This document shows, piece after piece, positions 1-9,341 of a DNA stretch of 64,000 nt. The notes under the pieces were generated by a model that ran no database searches, was not told the DNA's origin, and worked only from the letters and a program-made list of their open reading frames with translations. Positions within the stretch are counted from its first letter, which is position 1; each line of letters begins with the position of its first letter. A program made the position numbers and the translations under genes. Source of the stretch: Peribacillus frigoritolerans (GTDB lineage: Bacteria > Bacillota > Bacilli > Bacillales > DSM-1321); contig JAUPFL010000001.1 in NCBI GenBank assembly GCA_030562215.1, positions 620,001 through 684,000 on the forward strand. The letters run 5' to 3'.

Positions 1-214
1 AAATATTGCCAAAATAATTCTGGGTTTTATACCTTTAAAGGCGCATTCCTTTCTGACCCAAAAGCGGGGATACCCCTCTTTCATTTCATCTCCAATAATA
101 TCCTTCCATATGAAAGAAATACTATATTAAAAGGCATATACGTAAAAAAGAATAACATTTAAAGAACCCAGTCTATAAAACTATGATGACTACCCTAGAA
201 TTGCATCTCAAAAT

Positions 215-492
215 CTAATTCAAAGCGTACACACTGCTCTCATGATTAAACAGCATCCTTTTAGGAGGCACAATTTGCTGCTCTTCCTCAAAAAATGGAA
301 CGATTTTATTAAGGACAATACGGGCTGCCTGAGCGAACCATTTCTTATTTTGCTTATTAAGAAGCTCCGCATAACCAACCACAAAAATCCAGCTTTCATT
401 GCCAAAGCGTTTTCAGTTCCCCCCTCCTTTTCATGTGGGACGATGCGCCTGACATGATTTCTTGAATGCAACGACAAGTTTTGAATATACAT
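215..492 (-). CDS. possible small protein, frame-broken, unrecognised
   Basis: A minus-strand reading frame ends at a TAG at 217-215 and looks protein-like: it contains the stretches WIFVVGYAELLNKQ and AARIVLNKIVPFFEEE. It opens only after a TGA close to 420. Adding one base to the short A run there joins it to an upstream frame that begins with ATG at 492. A strong Shine-Dalgarno-like AAGGAGG sits inside this upstream frame near 430, so the real start may instead be a non-ATG codon just after it, giving a protein of about 65 residues. It is divergent from sqhC. I do not recognise a family, and the gene call is uncertain. Confidence 0.3.
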
Positions 493-527
493 ATAAACGG
501 AAATGTGTTTTTAGAGGAGGAAAGTCA

Positions 528-2421
528 TTGAACCAACATGTACAATTGGAAATCAATCGCCTTGTTCATCGCTTGAAACAAGACCAATCCGCTGATGGTT
601 CGTGGAATTATCCCTTTGACACCGGGATAACGGCAGATGCCTATATGATCATATTATTGAAAATTTTAGATATGGAAGATACTCCACTTATAGAGGCTTT
701 GGTAAAAAGAATCGAAAGCAAGCAGACTGAAAACGGTTCATGGAAACTTTTCCAAGACGAGAAGGACGGCAATGTTACGGTTACGATCGAGGCTTATTAT
801 GGCCTTCTTTTAGCGGACTCCGCAATAAGAATCATCCCCATATGAGGAAAGCCAAACAATTCATTCTTTCCAAGGGTGGCATCAAACAGGCCAAACTGTT
901 AACGAAAATGATGCTTACTGTCACCGGACAATATCAATGGCCGCGCCTATTCCCCATTCCTCTCGAAGTGGTCTTACTGCCCCCGACCTTTTTCGTCAGC
1001 ATTTATGATCTTTCCGTATATGGGCGGGTCAACATGATTCCATTGCTATTGCTTGGCCATAAAAGGTTTCAGATCACGACCCCGGACACGCCAAGTTTAA
1101 AAGATTTATTTCAAACAAGGGAGGACAGTTCCGAAGAGCAAGTGTGGGAAGAGTACCGTACCGAAGAATATCGTTCTTTCTTCTCCAAACTTCAAACAGG
1201 CGTCAAAACCTTGATTGGTTATCCGGATTATTTGCATTCCTTGGCCTTGGATTCAACGAAAAGGTTCATGCTCGACAGGCTGGAACCAGACGGGACACTG
1301 TACAATTATTTCGGCTCTACCTTTTTCATGATCTTTGCCCTCCTTTCAATTGGATATTCGAAAAGGGATCCAGTGATTCTTAAGGCCATTGCCGGTCTGA
1401 AGGGGATGGCCTGTTCCATTGAGGGACACACACATATCCAGTTCACGACGCCCCATGTTTGGAATACCTCATTAATAAGCTACGCCCTTCAAGAAGCGGG
1501 CATCCCTTTCAATGACCCAACCGTCAAGGCTGCCAATCAGTACTTACTGTCACGTCAGCATTATATGTATGGAGACTGGCTGATCCATAATCCTGACACA
1601 ATTCCTGGCGGCTGGGGGTTCTCGGATTTAAATACCATGAATCCGGATGTCGATGATACGACCGCCTCACTGCGGGCGCTGGCTAAGCAATTGCAAGCAA
1701 AACCGGATAATCGGGACAGCTGGCAGCGCGGTGTCTCCTTCACGATTTCCATGCAAAATGATGATGGCGGATTTCCAGCCTTCGAACGGAATAACGACCA
1801 TAAATGGCTGCACCTTCTTCCTATAGAGGGTTCAAAATATCTCTGACTGACCCTTCTACTGCTGATCTGACAGGAAGAACGCTGGAATTCCTGGGGAACT
1901 ATACAAATATGAAGAAGCCGGAAGAGGTCAGTAAAAGAGCGGTGAATTGGCTATTGGAAGACCAGAAGCGTGATGGCTCCTGGTATGGGCGCTGGGGCAT
2001 CTGTTATCTATATGGCACATGGGCTGCACTGACCGGCATGAAGGCAGCAGGGCAAGCCACTGGACATCCATCCATCCAAAAAGCCTTAACTTGGTTGAAG
2101 AAAATTCAAAATGAAGATGGCGGCTGGGGTGAATCTTGTTACAGTGATATCAAGCAACGATATATCCCCCTCGGAGAAAGTACACTGACACATACAGCTT
2201 GGGCTGTGGATGCTTTGATATCGGCATCCGAAAAGCCGACAGCCGAAATCGAAAAAGGCATTGCCTATCTCATCCGTGCAGGTCAACAAGAAAGCTGGAC
2301 CAATGATTATCCTGCAGGCCAGGGAATGGCAGATTTTTTGTATATCCATTATCATGGCTATCGCTATATTTATCCCCTTTTAGCATTGAGTCATTACAAT
2401 AAAAAATTCCTGAAGGCTTAA
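528..2421 (+). CDS. sqhC: sporulenol synthase / squalene-hopene cyclase family (two frame breaks)
   Basis: Terpene cyclase of the squalene-hopene cyclase family, most like Bacillus SqhC, which cyclises tetraprenyl-beta-curcumene to sporulenol. Repeated QW-type motifs such as DGSWYGRWG and DGGWGESC, the PSTADLTGR block and the acid motif DVDDTT (about residue 373, the place of the catalytic DxDDT motif) are visible. The chosen start is TTG at 528 with GAGGAGG eight bases upstream. The protein is read in three frames: breaks lie near 820 and 1840, each repaired by one added base, giving about 631 residues, normal for the family. With the rest of the window in mind these are probably sequence errors, but a real pseudogene cannot be excluded for this dispensable gene. 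Confidence 0.85.
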
Positions 2422-2454
2422 TCTCCAGTATTTTTTATCATATAAAGGTGAATA

Positions 2455-2630
2455 TGTGGATTACCTGTGGAAAAGTAGTGAATAACACCGGAAAGTTATC
2501 CACAATCCGAGGTTATCCACATTCATTTATCCGTAAAAGTGCTAAATACAAGAAATTCCCCGTTATATTGGTTGATTAATTCATTTCGGATATGTAAGAA
2601 TGACTTGTTTTATACAGGCTTTGTGGATAG
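2455..2630. promoter_or_regulatory. DnaA-box cluster
   Basis: The gap between sqhC and the TPR gene holds two perfect DnaA boxes, TTATCCACA at 2496-2504 and 2513-2521, in the same direction and 17 bp apart. Three inverted one-mismatch boxes surround them: TGTGGATTA at 2455-2463, TGTGGAAAA at 2466-2474 and TGTGGATAG at 2622-2630. The flanking DNA is AT-rich. No dnaA, dnaN or other replication gene is nearby, so this is not oriC. Comparable non-origin clusters in B. subtilis titrate DnaA or let it regulate transcription; that role here is inferred. Confidence 0.6.
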
Positions 2631-2647
2631 TTTGGGGATGATCACTA

Positions 2648-3130
2648 TTATGTGAAAACTTTATCCAGTTTATCACTATAGAATTCTATGGCCTTAGCAT
2701 AAGATTGTATTTCTCGATCCTTAGAGGTTTCGGCAATTATCTTCAATAGAGATTCCATTGCAAGATCATGTTGGCCCAAATTATAAAATGCCATGGCCCT
2801 GAATACTAATAAAGCCTTATCCTCAGGAAACTTCGCCAGCCCAGATTCCAATGTCTTTCTTGATTTTTCATATTCCCCTATGGTGCGATATGTGCTCCCC
2901 AGCCCTAGGTAGGCCCCTTTTTCATCCTCCTCCGGCAAACCTAATATGAGTGCCGCTTCATAATAGGGCACCGCCTTTACCTCAAGTCCAAGAATATCCA
3001 AACTCCAGGCACACTGATACTGTATGACTGCATCGCCGGGATTTTGCTTTGCAAGATCCATCAATAATCGAGTGGATTTTTCGAATTCTTTCTTTCCCCT
3101 TAATGATAGTGCCATTTCCAAATTTCCCAT
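2648..3130 (-). CDS. tetratricopeptide repeat protein
   Basis: 160-residue soluble protein made of TPR-like helical pairs, for example around AYLGLGSTYRTIGEYEKSR and ALLVFRAMAFYNLGQHDLA. No signal peptide or catalytic motif is visible. ATG at 3130 follows GGAGG with seven bases spacing. TPR proteins of this size normally act as protein-binding scaffolds; the partner is unknown. It stands alone, divergent from the glycosyltransferase remnant to its right, and its 3' end faces sqhC across the DnaA-box cluster. Confidence 0.75.
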   Translation of the reverse strand: MGNLEMALSLRGKKEFEKSTRLLMDLAKQNPGDAVIQYQCAWSLDILGLEVKAVPYYEAALILGLPEEDEKGAYLGLGSTYRTIGEYEKSRKTLESGLAKFPEDKALLVFRAMAFYNLGQHDLAMESLLKIIAETSKDREIQSYAKAIEFYSDKLDKVFT

Positions 3131-3275
3131 TGCATTTCCTCCATTGAATAAGATTCCTATTGCCCCTATTCGCGATTCCTCCTTTTAATTCCTTCTTAAT
3201 CATTTATATCTTTAAGCAACATCTCCAAACACTACTGCTGGCAGGAACTAATATGCTGTTACTGGAGGTGATTTG

Positions 3276-3359
3276 ATGGGTGGAATTTCAATTAGTTTAT
3301 GCATGATTGTAAAGGATGAATGTGAGGAATCTTCACTTCCCAACTGTCTTGGGAATTAA
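3276..3359 (+). pseudogene. remnant of a family 2 glycosyltransferase N-terminus
   Basis: A 27-codon frame with a good ribosome site (GGAGGTG, ATG at 3276) encodes ISLCMIVKDE near its start and LPNCLG near its end. ISLCMIVKDE is the hallmark first strand of GT-A family 2 glycosyltransferases, especially the TPR-linked bacterial kind, and LPxCL normally follows it. The frame stops at 3359 and runs directly into the terminator of the convergent gene, leaving no room for the missing 200 or more residues, so this is a truncated remnant rather than a frame break. Confidence 0.45.
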
Positions 3360-3388
3360 AAAAGGATCTGCCACTTGGCAAATCCTTT
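3354..3388 (-). terminator. intrinsic terminator of the ykoGHI-like operon
   Basis: Near-perfect inverted repeat (AAAGGAT and TGCCA arms at 3361-3373, matched at 3376-3388) followed, on the minus strand, by a T run. It lies 60 bp past the PepSY gene stop. Confidence 0.75.
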
Positions 3389-3448
3389 CATATACTTCAG
3401 TTCAAAATCATTCATATATCACAGTTTACTATCGATATGACATATTGA

Positions 3449-3997
3449 TTAATCATCCAACTGGTTTTTCAATACTTTTCCCGTGGTGGCATCCACCACT
3501 ACATCATATTCCTTTTGTCCTTGTTTTATTTCCAGCTCGTACACAAGGGTGCCATTCTCTGAATCCAGCTCCACATCCGTCACTTGACCATCCACCGCTT
3601 TCAAGGCAATTTTTTCAGCTTGATCACTGCTTACTTTTGCAGTTTCCACGGCTTGTTGTGTGCTCATATCCTCATCGTCACCGTCTTCCATCTCCTGAGA
3701 AAGAATCTCTCCTTTTTCAGCATCAACGTCAACGTCTTGATAGCCTTCTTTCGTTTTTACGGTCATTTCATAAGTCATCGGCTGGTCCCAATCCTTTTCA
3801 AATTGAGTAACTTCCCCGCCTAGTTTTTCTGAAATCATTTTGACAGCCTCATCTTCGGATAGGTTACCCTTATTGACTGCATATACCGCCGTTCCAGCAG
3901 CACCGCCGAAAAGCAATACGGAAGCTATGGATACTGTCATGATTACCTTTTTCCTTTGAATGATGCCTTCTTTAATCGTACTCCACTGTTTTTTCAT
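3449..3997 (-). CDS. ykoI: PepSY-domain membrane-anchored protein, YkoI-like
   Basis: 182 residues. A short cytoplasmic N-terminus is followed by one membrane segment (about residues 19-40, VIMTVSIASVLLFGGAAG) and then two PepSY domains (about 47-105 and 112-180), each ending in the strand-turn VDAEKGEIL or VDATTGKVL. PepSY domains are small extracellular folds often linked to regulation of proteases or sensor kinases. The gene follows an OmpR-type regulator and sensor kinase in the same direction, 65 bp downstream of the kinase, the composition of B. subtilis ykoGHI. It may modulate the kinase or be its target. ATG at 3997 follows AGGAGGAATTC. Confidence 0.75.
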   Translation of the reverse strand: MKKQWSTIKEGIIQRKKVIMTVSIASVLLFGGAAGTAVYAVNKGNLSEDEAVKMISEKLGGEVTQFEKDWDQPMTYEMTVKTKEGYQDVDVDAEKGEILSQEMEDGDDEDMSTQQAVETAKVSSDQAEKIALKAVDGQVTDVELDSENGTLVYELEIKQGQKEYDVVVDATTGKVLKNQLDD

Positions 3998-4062
3998 GAA
4001 TGAATTCCTCCTTTAAGTTGTTACCTTAATAATAAGCACCCTTCATGAAATGAACATGAGCG

Positions 4063-5417
4063 TTAGATTAGAATTTGATGAGAAAGAGTAAGAGTCACCA
4101 GCGTTCCCTCACCCACTTCGCTTTGAATCTCCAATTTACCGTTGAATGACTCGACAAGCGTTCGGGCGATGGATAGCCCGAGTCCATTGCCTCCCGTTTT
4201 CCTAGCCCTCGATGAATCGACGCGATAAAAACGGTCAAATACATGTGGGAGATGTTCTGGTGATATCCCTGCGCCATGATCTTTCACACCGATGAGAATC
4301 TCATCGCCTTGCCGCTTTATCATGATTTGTATACTTGAGTCACTGTATTTCATTGCATTGTCCAAAAGGATGACGATCACCTGTTCAAGCTTACTGGAAA
4401 TGGTCATTGCATATATTTCCCTAAACTCTGATTCTATCGTTATTTCACGATTTCCCGTCCTTCTGAATGTTTGGGCAATCCCTTCACAAAACGAAATGAG
4501 TTCTATTTTCCCTTCCACATCTTCTGAAGGTTCCATTTGGGAAGCTGACTGCAAAAGATGTTCCGTCAGCTTTTTCATCCGGACGGCTTCATGATGGATT
4601 GCCTCCACTGCCTCTTCCTGAATCGCCTCATCCTTCATTCCCCAGCGTTTCAATAGGGAGGAATAGCTTTCGATGACCGTAATCGGTGTTTTCAATTCAT
4701 GTGAAGCATCTGAAAGGAATTGCTGCTGTTGGTTATAATTCCGCTCCAGCCTTTCCATCATCCTGTTGAATGCCGCTCCCATCACCTGCAGCTCGTCCTT
4801 TGATTGATCCGATAGCGGTATCCGTTTGAATTCCCCGCTTTTCTCAATATCCTTCATCGTTCCGCTCATGATCGATATCGGTTTGAGGATCAGGTTGGCC
4901 AGCCACTTACCGGCAAGAATGGATAACAGAATGACAAAAAGGGATGAACCGCCCAAAACGAGGGCAAGCGTCGATAAATTATCAAGGAGGGTATCCTGAG
5001 GCTGTGTGACCTCGATCATCCCTAGCTTCTTCCCTTCATCAGGATAAGGATAACGGTAGGTCAATACATATTCACCGTCAGCTTTGGCAAAATCATATCC
5101 TTTCTCGTTAATGGCTTTAAACGCAAGCCCCTTAAGGTCCTCTTCATCCGTAAATGATTTTACCAGCCTTCCTTCAGTGTCGAATATCCGCACCATTCCA
5201 TCGTCCGGGATATACGGCTCCATTAAATCGGAATCACCGGAAATCAAATCTTTCGTCACGATATTTTCTTCGATTAATGAAGCTTGATCTTCAAGCAGGT
5301 CCCGTTCCCTCTCTAACGATATCCAAAGGAAGGCGATTAAAACGATGATACTCAACAATATAAGCATGACGCTTAAAAAAGACTGGAATACGATTGGATT
5401 TTCGTCCGAATCTTCAT
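4063..5417 (-). CDS. ykoH: two-component sensor histidine kinase, YkoH-like (one frame break)
   Basis: Membrane histidine kinase: N-terminal membrane helix, extracytoplasmic loop of about 110 residues, second helix, HAMP, HisKA with the phospho-acceptor in DASHELKTPI, and HATPase with DNAMKYS and GNGLGLSIA. The real start is ATG at 5417, inside the regulator's stop (ATGA overlap) and after GAAGGAG; its first residues are MKIRTKIQSY. That frame breaks after 14 codons because the A run at 5375-5380 (plus strand) has six bases where seven are needed; the rest is read from about 5376 on. Corrected length is about 451 residues. It should autophosphorylate and signal to the adjacent regulator; the stimulus is unknown. 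Confidence 0.85.
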
Positions 5418-6109
5418 GCTGGCTCCTTCAAGCTGTAACCTACACCGCGGTAAGTATGGATGAGCTGCAGCTCAAAGGGATAATCTATCTTTTTGCGCAA
5501 ATAACGGATATACACATCAACCACATTCGTATCCCCTGCAAAGTCATAACCCCATACATGTGTCAGGATTTGCTCCCTTGATAGTACTTGATTTTTATTT
5601 TGCAAAAGATAAACCAGCAAATCGAACTCGCGGGAAGTCAGCTCAATCCTTTTGCCTTGCCTGTGAATGTCCCTAGTACCAAGGTTCAACTTCAGATCAT
5701 GGATCTTTAGTTCATCCACTTCCCCTTCTGATTTGCTCTCCCGTACATTGGTACGGAAACAAGCACGGATCCGTGCCAGCAGCTCTTCAATTTCGAACGG
5801 TTTCGTTACATAATCGTTCGCACCATGGTCCAGGCCATTCACCTTGTCTGGCACAGCATCCCTAGCGGTCAGAAGGATGACCGGTGTCGATACATTCTTT
5901 TTCCGATAACGCCTAAGTACTTCTATGCCATTCAACTCGGGCAGCATCACATCCAATAAGATTAAATCCCACTCTTCGGCTTCTGCCCTTTCCAGACCTG
6001 TCTTTCCGGTAAAAGCCGATTCAGTCTGATAACCCTCATGATTAAGTTCCAGCTGGAGAACCCTCGCAATTTTTTCTTCATCTTCTATTATTAAAATTCT
6101 TTTATTCAT
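5414..6109 (-). CDS. ykoG: OmpR-family response regulator, YkoG-like
   Basis: Receiver domain at the N-terminus (acidic pair IEDEE, phospho-acceptor Asp in LLLDVMLPE, Thr in LLTARD, Lys in VTKPF) followed by a winged-helix DNA-binding domain ending in RYLRKKIDYP and HTYRGVGYSL. The sequence closely follows B. subtilis YkoG. I prefer ATG at 6109 (product MNKRILII) with AGGTGG eight bases upstream; an ATG at 6115 and GTGs further up are alternatives. It is first in the operon, its stop overlaps the kinase start, and it should regulate its own operon and the PepSY gene. Confidence 0.85.
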   Translation of the reverse strand: MNKRILIIEDEEKIARVLQLELNHEGYQTESAFTGKTGLERAEAEEWDLILLDVMLPELNGIEVLRRYRKKNVSTPVILLTARDAVPDKVNGLDHGANDYVTKPFEIEELLARIRACFRTNVRESKSEGEVDELKIHDLKLNLGTRDIHRQGKRIELTSREFDLLVYLLQNKNQVLSREQILTHVWGYDFAGDTNVVDVYIRYLRKKIDYPFELQLIHTYRGVGYSLKEPA

Positions 6110-6308
6110 GATCATCACCACCTACCCCTTAGTGTACTGAAGAAATATGAAAATATCATGAGAAATTGACCCCTCCGTTTAAAAATCCCAAGAAATAATG
6201 AATTAAATTTCTGTGCTTTTAAAAGGTCAAAAAAACGGATGTGTAGAGTTCATGCCGGACTCATACAGAGATGCCCCATATCTAAATAATGGTTAACCAT
6301 AATAAAAA

Positions 6309-6331
6309 GACTATGGAATATTTCCATAGTC
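6309..6331 (-). terminator. intrinsic terminator hairpin bordering repeat copy A
   Basis: Perfect 10-bp stem, GACTATGGAA with TTCCATAGTC, and a 3-base loop; the minus strand continues TTTTTATT. Repeat copy A begins immediately to the right. It would end transcripts coming from msrA. Confidence 0.75.
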
Positions 6332-6640
6332 ACAGTTTGTCGACAAAATGGGGGTTGGAACGTTCTCACCCCGAATAACAGGCTTGCCGGGGTCCATACT
6401 GCCGCTTGCTTTAATGCGGCTTGGCAGACAGTCGGCGGAAAGGGAGCGGATTTTTGATAACAGCCAGAACGTTGATTTCCTCTCCAGGCACTCGCTTTCC
6501 GCGGGCGGTCCGGGAGCCTCCTCGGCGCTCTTTGCGCCTGCTGGGTCTCCCTCGGACACGCTTTTCCCGCAGGAGTCTCATACCTTCCGTTCCAATCAAC
6601 TGGATTGTTTTTCAAAAAAACTGTAGGCTGGCTCATCCCT
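6332..6640. repeat. GC-rich interspersed repeat, copy A
   Basis: Begins with CAGTTTGTCGACAAAAT directly after the hairpin. The conserved GC-rich core at about 6468-6600 runs from GAACGTTGATTTCC through TTCCGCGGGCGG and GGCGCTCTTTGCGCC to TTCCAATCAAC. The core matches copies at 15.0, 47.3 and 60.6 kb. This copy carries about 110 extra bases of GC-rich DNA (6355-6465) between the end and the core. Its open frames are not gene-like. The whole 6122-6754 gap holds only this element, its hairpin and the ykoG upstream region. Confidence 0.8.
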
Positions 6641-6754
6641 AACTTTGATTAAGAAATGGTTACACTTTGGGTTTTTCATTGTTTAATGAAATCTCATTTG
6701 GTGAAGAAATTTGTGACACTCATGCCGGTCCAATATTTTTTATAATGATCCAGT

Positions 6755-7275
6755 TCATTCACCGTTCCAATGCTGGCCAATGAATTCATCGCGTCCCGAT
6801 TTCGCACGGTCCGCTTTATAATCATCTTTGTTTTTTTATGATAGCCTTGATGATATTCTTCGGCAGGATAAAAGGTTTGGGCCGGAAGGATTTCCGTTAC
6901 GATCGGTTTCTGGAACTTCCCGCTGGCTGCCACCTTTTCTTTCGCTTCAAGGGCCAGTTTCTCTTGAGCTTCATCATGATAGAAGATGGCCGTCCGATAT
7001 TGGCTTCCTCTGTCATGGAATTGACCGCCATCGTCGGTTGGATCGATTTGCTGCCAATATAGTTCCAGCAATCTTTCATAAGGAAATAACTGAGGATCGA
7101 AAGTGATTTCAACGACTTCATAATGCCCCGTAGTTCCCGTCTTCACTTCCTCGTAAGTCGGGTTTTCAACATGTCCTCCCGTATAACCGGATACGATTCC
7201 CCCAATCCCCGGTTGTTCTTCAAATGGTGTCACCATGCACCAGAAACAGCCTCCAGCAAATGTAGCCTTTTGCAT
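6755..7275 (-). CDS. msrA: peptide methionine sulfoxide reductase A (one frame break)
   Basis: Reduces the S-epimer of methionine sulfoxide in proteins. The catalytic motif GGCFWC lies at residues 6-11 from the preferred start at 7275 (product [14 protein letters not shown] nine bases upstream). GYTGG, YRTAIFY and [10 protein letters not shown] are all in place. A break in the A run near 6835 (seven bases, eight needed) diverts the frame to a spurious tail ending at 6694. With the repair the protein ends HWNGE at 6755 and has about 173 residues, the normal size. It is monocistronic here, with a terminator after repeat copy A. Confidence 0.88.
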
Positions 7276-7379
7276 AATGGTCATCCCCTTCCTACTATGT
7301 AATAAAAATTAATATACCATATTACAATCGTGACGCTGTGCTTTTTTGATTTGCGAAGCGGCCAGGATTTACATTTTGA

Positions 7380-7988
7380 TCAATCCTTTGACCAGCCCTT
7401 TTCCTTGAATCTTACAATCGCTTCAACGCGGTTGCTTACATCCAATTTATCAAGGATGACTGATATATAATTACGGACCGTTCCATTGGACAGGTAAAGC
7501 TGGCTTGCGATTTCCTTTGTGGTCTTACCATCTGCGATCAATTTGAGCACTTGGCACTCTCGTTCAGTCAAAGGGTTTTCTTCTTCGAAAGCCATATCCA
7601 CCAGCTCAGGAGCATAAATGCGCCGCCCATCCATGATGACACGGATCGAGTTCGCCAGTTCCTCACTGGGGCTATCCTTCAGAAGATATCCGCCTACCTC
7701 GGCCTTTCTTGCTCTTTCAAAATACCCAGGACGTGCAAAGGTGGTCAAAATGATGACTTTGCATTGGTGGCCTTGATCCTTGATCTCCTCCGCTACATCG
7801 AGCCCGGTTTTAACTGGCATTTCAATATCGGTTATGCAGATATCCGGCTTTAATTGATTGACGAGATTCATTGCTTCTTCCCCATTGCTCGCTTTTCCTA
7901 CAACTTCCATGTCACTTTCCAAATCAAGGATGGAACCTAGCGCGCCAAGCAGCATCCGTTGATCTTCGGCAATTACGATTCGAATCAA
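7380..7988 (-). CDS. desR: response regulator DesR, NarL family
   Basis: 202 residues: a receiver domain (Asp in CITDIEMP, Thr in LTTFARPGYF, Lys in LLKDSPSEEL) and a LuxR-type helix-turn-helix (about 138-195, with LTERECQVLKLIADGKTTKEIA). ITDIEMPVKTGLD, FARPGYF and LKDSPSEELANSIR closely follow B. subtilis DesR, which activates the fatty-acid desaturase gene des when phosphorylated in the cold. It lies 11 bp after desK. No desaturase gene is present in this window, so its target is elsewhere. Confidence 0.88.
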   Translation of the reverse strand: MIRIVIAEDQRMLLGALGSILDLESDMEVVGKASNGEEAMNLVNQLKPDICITDIEMPVKTGLDVAEEIKDQGHQCKVIILTTFARPGYFERARKAEVGGYLLKDSPSEELANSIRVIMDGRRIYAPELVDMAFEEENPLTERECQVLKLIADGKTTKEIASQLYLSNGTVRNYISVILDKLDVSNRVEAIVRFKEKGWSKD

Positions 7989-7999
7989 GTTTATCCCAC

Positions 8000-9120
8000 C
8001 TATCCATTATTTTTTATAGCATTCGGAACCCTTATATAAAGTGTCGTTCCATCTGTTGATTTAATATCCAGGCTGCCATTAACGAATTCGAGCCTTTCTT
8101 TCATACCTTGAAGCCCATTGCCTTTAATATACTCTGATCTATGCGAAAGACCCACTCCATTATCCTGTACGGTGATCGTCACTCCTGTTTGTAATTCTTC
8201 GATGACGATATTACAGCAGTCGGCACCGCTATGTTTGACGATATTGGTCACGGCTTCCTTCAAGCACATGCTCAAAACCGTTTCAACTAGCAATGGGGTA
8301 TCTTGCAATTCCGTGGTGCCTTCCAATTTGAATTCTATTTCTGCCGCTTTCAATATTTGCTTGACCCGGATGATTTCATCGCTTAGCTTGGCCCCACGCA
8401 TTTCCGACACCATTTCACGTACTTCCTTGAGTGCCGTCCTCGCCGTTTGACGGATATCCTTGATTTCCTTCTTGGCCATCTCCGGATTCAAATCGATCAA
8501 TTTCCTGTAAGGTCACTTTTCAAGCCAATCAAAGACAGCTTTTGGCCAAGTGTATCATGTAAGTCACGGGCAATCCGCTGACGTTCTTCCATTTTGCCAA
8601 GCTCTGATATTCTTTTATGAGCGTCCTCCAATTGTTCTTCCAGCATGCCCCGTTTGTTCCGATTATACGTGTTGAAAGGAAGAAGGATCACGCCTACCAC
8701 ACAAATGAGCATAAAGGGAAATTGAGAAAAGAAGGTAGGGTCTTTCATGATGAAGCCAATATTGACAGACACGATGGTAGCCAATAGCTGGATCGAATAT
8801 AAGACGAAAAAGCCAACCTTATTTTGAACATTCCCAATAAAGAATGCTAAAAAAAGTGAAAAGTAAATGTAGCTGAAAAATATGGTCATCGATATGGATA
8901 TGATTATTTGTATCGCCGTCCATACGTATACGGGCCATCCCTTCGAAACGAATGAGAGACCATATGATATGAAAAACAAAATGATCATGACGATTCCAAA
9001 GACTATCTCCAACATCGAAGAGGATTTGAAGATGAAATAAAAAGGAAGGATACAAAAAATGATCCAGACATAAGGGCTCAGCCCTGTGTTTTTCGGAAAG
9101 ATATGATACCAACTTTGCAT
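8000..9120 (-). CDS. desK: membrane thermosensor histidine kinase DesK (one frame break)
   Basis: Kinase of the HisKA_3 family. The N-terminal 160 residues form several membrane helices, then a coiled linker and the phospho-acceptor motif ARDLHDTLGQKLSLIGLKSD, then the ATPase with CLKEAVTNIVKHS and GNGLQGMKERLEFVNG. In B. subtilis DesK the helices sense membrane thickness and the kinase controls DesR. The frame breaks near 8505, where an A3 run needs A4: the text moves from LKSDLTG to KLIDLNPEMA. Corrected length is about 373 residues (family about 370). ATG is at 9120. The 220-bp gap upstream holds a 12-bp palindrome and no gene. Confidence 0.9.
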
Positions 9121-9146
9121 GGCGCCGCCTCTATTTCTTTTTATCC

Positions 9147-9158
9147 TAGTATATACTA
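9147..9158. promoter_or_regulatory. 12-bp palindrome upstream of desK
   Basis: TAGTATATACTA, perfectly self-complementary and extended imperfectly by CC/GG on both sides, lies 27 bp upstream of the desK ATG. It could be an operator or a -10 region; no regulator is assigned. Confidence 0.25.
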
Positions 9159-9309
9159 AGGAGTTTCATCAAAAAACCATCCAATGGGAATTGACTGTTT
9201 TTGTGGTGAACCTTTTATTTTTTTGAAGACTTGTACATTCATTTTTTATTTGTTTTTGAACTTGGAATAAGATGATGTTCGTGGTGAGAACCAGTCGTTC
9301 GATCAAACA

Positions 9310-9333
9310 CATTAAAAAAGATCCGCCGCTTGG
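9310..9333 (-). terminator. intrinsic terminator of the CitST-type operon
   Basis: GC-rich stem (GGTTCGCC with GGCGGATC on the minus strand, two wobble pairs) followed by six Ts, just past the response regulator stop at 9342. Confidence 0.7.
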
Positions 9334-9341
9334 CGAACCCA

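Noticed and set aside
6250..6640. Protein-coding frames of 60-130 codons in the repeat copy
   Set aside because: GC-rich repeat gives long open frames on both strands; none is conserved among the four copies, and no ribosome site fits.
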